Shown piece by piece: positions 61,641 to 64,000 of a DNA stretch of 64,000 bases. Position 1 is the first letter of the stretch, and every line of letters begins with the position of its first letter. Source of the stretch: Curtobacterium sp. MR_MD2014. Lineage in GTDB: Bacteria > Actinomycetota > Actinomycetes > Actinomycetales > Microbacteriaceae. The notes beneath the pieces were generated by a model. It was not told the DNA's origin. It did no database searches and saw nothing but the letters and a program-made list of their open reading frames with translations. Position numbers and translations under genes: made by a program. Location of the stretch: the NCBI RefSeq assembly GCF_000772085.1, contig NZ_CP009755.1, positions 496,001 through 560,000 of the forward strand, given 5' to 3'.

Positions 61641-61681
61641 CGGGAGACGCCGGGTCGCGAGTCGCGACCCGGCGTCTCCCG
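61641..61681. terminator. 41-bp near-perfect palindrome
   Basis: CGGGAGACGCCGGGTCGCGA (61641-61660) pairs with 61662-61681 around one base; downstream of the siderophore gene. Confidence 0.8.
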
Positions 61682-61725
61682 TTGCGTGCGTCCCTCGTTG
61701 CGTGCGTGCGTGCGTGCGGGGGCGT
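61682..61725. repeat. TGCG microsatellite
   Basis: Two runs of GTGC/TGCG units (TTGCGTGCG, then five units) lie right after the palindrome. They may be length-variable. No gene. Confidence 0.7.
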
Positions 61726-61758
61726 GGCGACCGGCGGTGACGGATGGTGCGCGGTCGC

Positions 61759-61802
61759 CGGACGGGAGGCACGGTGCGGGCCGGCACCGCGCCTCCCGTC
61801 CG
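61759..61802. terminator. GGACGGGAGGC-family hairpin
   Basis: CGGACGGGAGGCACGGTGC pairs with GCACCGCGCCTCCCGTCCG near 61784-61802 with one mismatch, between converging genes. Confidence 0.75.
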
Positions 61803-61829
61803 ACGTCTGGTGCCGTTCCGCGCGTTCCG

Positions 61830-62237
61830 CTACGCGGCGGTGAAGGTGGAGCCGATGAAGGCGAAGAGCAGGGCGATGAGCGGCAGCGAGCCCTGCACGA
61901 ACGCCGAGTTCAGGTACCGGCGACCCGTGCCGGCCAGGACGACCGCGGCGCCGAGCATGCTCGCGCTCGAGAACACCACGAGGGTCCACCCCGTCGCACC
62001 GCTGCCGGTGACGACCAACACGACGCCGAGGATCGCGCCGATCGCGAGGAACAGGTTGTAGAAGCCCTGGTTGAACGCGAGGGAGCGGGTGGCCTGTGCC
62101 TCGGACTCCGAGGCGATGCCGAACACGCGGCGGACGCGAGGACTCGTCCATGCGACGGACTCGAGGAAGAAGATGTACACGTGCACGAGGCCCGCGAGGA
62201 CCGCACACACGCCCGAGATCACGAGCAGGACCGACAT
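61830..62237 (-). CDS. DUF1304 membrane protein
   Basis: A 135-residue protein with four hydrophobic segments. LVHVYIFFLESVAWTSPRVRRVFG near the start and RSLAFNQGFYNLFLAIGAILG are the DUF1304 hallmarks. Function unknown. ATG 62237 (MSVLL) is assumed; ATG 62246 adds three residues (MEA) and is as plausible because GGAGG is only two bases from 62237. Confidence 0.85.
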   Translation of the reverse strand: MSVLLVISGVCAVLAGLVHVYIFFLESVAWTSPRVRRVFGIASESEAQATRSLAFNQGFYNLFLAIGAILGVVLVVTGSGATGWTLVVFSSASMLGAAVVLAGTGRRYLNSAFVQGSLPLIALLFAFIGSTFTAA

Positions 62238-62325
62238 GGCCTCCATTCTCGCAGCCCCGGAGCAGTGCTCGTGTCCGCCAGTCACACCAGCCCGCTCGGC
62301 GGAGGCCCGCCGGTAGGCTCGGGCC

Positions 62326-62646
62326 ATGAGTGCCGACGAGTCCACACCCGTCCACGACGATGCGGTCGCCGAGCTGGCGAGCATCCGGCAGAGCATCGAC
62401 AACATCGACGCCGCCGTGATCCACATGCTCGCCGAGCGCTTCAAGTACACCCAGCGGGTCGGTTACCTGAAGGCCGAGGCGGGCATGCCGGCCGCCGACC
62501 CGGGGCGTGAGCAGGTGCAGGTCGCGCGGCTCCGACAGCTGGCCGCCGAGTCGCACCTCGACCCCGCCTTCGCGGAGAAGTTCCTGAACTTCATCGTCGC
62601 CGAGGTCATCCACCACCACGAGCGCATCGCCGGCGGCGAGCGGTGA
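62326..62646 (+). CDS. Chorismate mutase, AroQ-class
   Basis: A 106-residue all-helical enzyme that turns chorismate into prephenate. RQSIDNIDAAVIHMLAERFKYTQRVGYLKAE carries the R-x-x-I-D-x-x-D and R-x-x-x-V-x-x-x-K motifs; PGREQVQVARLRQLA and VAEVIHHHERI complete the type II pattern. ATG 62326 is six bases after TAGGCT (62314-62319). The next gene overlaps by four bases. Confidence 0.9.
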   Translation: MSADESTPVHDDAVAELASIRQSIDNIDAAVIHMLAERFKYTQRVGYLKAEAGMPAADPGREQVQVARLRQLAAESHLDPAFAEKFLNFIVAEVIHHHERIAGGER

Positions 62647-63770
62647 GCGGGGCTGCTGCAGGGTTCCCGGCCGACGACTTCCCGCGGGATCTCGCCGACC
62701 TGCACCTGCTCGTCGGGTCGTACACGGCCACGGGCGGTGGGAACGCGACCGGCATCTCGGTCGTGCACGGGACCACCGCCTCCACCGTCGCCGTGATGGA
62801 CGACCCCTCGTTCCTCGCGCTCTCCGGCGACCGGGTCTACGCCGTGTCCGAGACCGCGGACGGTCGCGTCTCGGCCTTCCGGTACGCCGGTGGTGCGCTC
62901 GAGCACCGCTGGGATGCCGACGCCGGTGGTGACGCACCCTGCCACGTGCGGGTCGACCCCTCCGGTGCGCTCGTCGTCACGAACTACGTCTCCGGCACCG
63001 TGACCGCGGTGTCGCTCGAGGCCGCTGAGTCGCACGCCGCCTCGGTGACCGCGAGCGACGGCGTCGTCGGGACCCACGGCAGCGCGGACCGGGTCGTCGT
63101 CCCCGAGTCCGCACTCGTCACCGGCGTGCTCCCCGACGTCGAGGGGCCCGTCGAGGACCGGCAGGAGGGGCCGCACGCCCACCAGTCGATCGCGACGCCC
63201 GACGGCACGGTGCTCGTCGCGGACCTCGGCGGCGACGCACTCCACGAGTTCCGGGTGACGGCTGACCCCGCGATCGACCTCGTGCGCGTGCACCACCTCG
63301 GGCCCGGGGTCGGGCCGCGGCACATGGCGTGGCTCGGGGCCGGGGCCGACGCGGATCTCGTCGTCGCGGGTGAGCTCGACGGACGCGTGTACCGCCTGCG
63401 CCGCGACGGCTCCGGGACGCTGCGGCCGATCGCCTCGGCGCCGGCGTTCGACGGCGAGGTGGGGGAGTCGCTCCTCAGCCACGTCGAGGTCGACCGGGCC
63501 GGACGGGTCGTCGTCGCGGTCCGAGGCCGGGACCTGATCGTGGTGCTCGACACCGCGGACGACGGGCTGACCGTCGTCGGGTCGGCGTCGTGCGGCGGCG
63601 TCTGGCCGCGGCACTTCGCGCAGGTGCCCGGGTACCTGCTGGTGGCCAACCAGATGTCCGACGCGATCGCCGTGCTGCCCATCGGGGCGGACGGGGTGCC
63701 GGGCGAGACCGTGGCGCAGATCGCCGTCGGGTCGCCCGCGTGCATCGTGCCGGTGCCGGCCCGGTCGTGA
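62643..63770 (+). CDS. Lactonase-family seven-bladed beta-propeller (6-phosphogluconolactonase-like)
   Basis: A 375-residue cytosolic protein. LLVGSYTATGGGNATGISVV begins the first blade; PCHVRVDPSGALVVTNYVSGTVTAV, HAHQSIATPDGTVLVADLGGDALHEF, GPGVGPRHMAWLGAG and SLLSHVEVDRAGRVVVAVRG...WPRHFAQVPGYLLVANQ are the recurring H/P-x-x-x-DP-G-blades of the YbhE/Pgl lactonase family. It may hydrolyse 6-phosphogluconolactone or a related lactone. GTG 62643 overlaps the chorismate mutase stop by four bases. Confidence 0.86.
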   Translation: MSGAAAGFPADDFPRDLADLHLLVGSYTATGGGNATGISVVHGTTASTVAVMDDPSFLALSGDRVYAVSETADGRVSAFRYAGGALEHRWDADAGGDAPCHVRVDPSGALVVTNYVSGTVTAVSLEAAESHAASVTASDGVVGTHGSADRVVVPESALVTGVLPDVEGPVEDRQEGPHAHQSIATPDGTVLVADLGGDALHEFRVTADPAIDLVRVHHLGPGVGPRHMAWLGAGADADLVVAGELDGRVYRLRRDGSGTLRPIASAPAFDGEVGESLLSHVEVDRAGRVVVAVRGRDLIVVLDTADDGLTVVGSASCGGVWPRHFAQVPGYLLVANQMSDAIAVLPIGADGVPGETVAQIAVGSPACIVPVPARS

Positions 63771-64000
63771 CCGAGGTCGGGGCTGGGGCCGGCGCTGGTG
63801 CCGGGGCCGGGGATGGCGCTGGGGCGCCCGTGCCCGTGCCCGTGCCCGTGGCCGGTGCGTCGGGCGTGCTCGCCGACGGGTACCGCCTGGTGGTCGGGCC
63901 GCCGCCGCTGGACGACTACCTGCGCCTGCGACGGGACTCCGGTCTGTCACCGAAGGACGCTGCGCAGGGTGCCGGGGCGATCGCGGGGAGCTGGTCGGCC
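63767..64000 (+). CDS. GNAT-family N-acetyltransferase, N-terminal part (partial)
   Basis: The frame starts at GTG 63767, overlapping the lactonase stop by four bases, and runs off the right edge; 78 residues are seen. After a Gly/Ala-rich stretch (VGAGAGAGAGAGDGAGA) and four P-V dipeptides come YRLVVGPPPLDDYLRLRRDSGLSPK and AAQGAGAIAGSWSA, the usual N-terminal segment of GNAT acetyltransferases before the CoA-binding motif. The low-complexity leader derives from GGGGCTGG and CCCGTG repeats; the true start may lie later (GTG or other codon within the repeats). Confidence 0.7.
   Translation, partial: MTEVGAGAGAGAGAGDGAGAPVPVPVPVAGASGVLADGYRLVVGPPPLDDYLRLRRDSGLSPKDAAQGAGAIAGSWSA

Overview
The window is very G+C-rich, gene-dense DNA with abundant GTG starts, many 4-base start/stop overlaps and long spurious antisense open frames. 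It looks like a chromosomal segment of a Gram-positive actinobacterium. The gene set (LAFTG sorting signals, a septum-formation-family tail, two actinobacterial L,D-transpeptidases, an IdeR-type iron box, TANNNT leaderless promoters) points to the Microbacteriaceae, most likely a Curtobacterium-like organism. That placement is inference from gene content; no rRNA is present to confirm it. I found no tRNA, rRNA, CRISPR array, insertion sequence or prophage.

Layout. 1-8.9 kb: tail of a septum-formation-family gene, aldo/keto reductase, HEAT-repeat protein, a yybP-ykoY manganese riboswitch in front of a CaCA-type exchanger, two blocks of 31-bp tandem repeats, an MntR-like regulator divergent from a CPBP protease, then a secreted PAP2 phosphatase with Pho-box-like repeats and an L,D-transpeptidase. 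8.9-20 kb: UbiA prenyltransferase plus CrtI-like oxidoreductase, HAD phosphatase, TetR regulator, DUF3592 and DUF4190 membrane proteins, SpoU methyltransferase, LacI regulator, and an operon of TetR, a degenerate ABC-ATPase-like protein and a YhgE/Pip membrane protein. 20-32 kb: large secreted subtilase, two small proteins, a second L,D-transpeptidase beside an Ig-like-repeat secreted protein, purA plus a low-molecular-weight tyrosine phosphatase, a NERD protein, and two membrane proteins.

32-48.6 kb is an exopolysaccharide locus of Wzx/Wzy type: BY-kinase with fused chain-length domain, membrane-anchored propeller-like protein, polyprenyl glycosylphosphotransferase, flippase, pyruvyl transferase, several glycosyltransferases, acyltransferase, polymerase and a DUF4012 protein. 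From inside the 3' part of the glycosylphosphotransferase gene to just before the DUF4012 gene, the sequence is visibly less G+C-rich than the rest, as expected for an exchanged polysaccharide cassette.

48.6-64 kb holds two sortase-type LAFTG surface proteins (a small one and an 1852-residue protein with 14-15 Ig/cadherin-like repeats), VanZ, a tandem pair of unknown NYGGY-motif small proteins, SRAP protein, YchJ, aroE, an iron-siderophore binding lipoprotein under an IdeR-type box, DUF1304, chorismate mutase, a lactonase-like propeller and the start of a GNAT acetyltransferase.

Most striking observations: (1) both L,D-transpeptidase genes lie directly downstream of a gene for an otherwise unrelated secreted protein ending, at its very last residues, in LPVV[S/A]G, which suggests an undescribed surface-attachment or recognition system; (2) a family of long hairpins with the core GGACGGGAGGC follows many genes and sometimes runs into coding sequence; (3) leaderless -10/start arrangements are unusually common.
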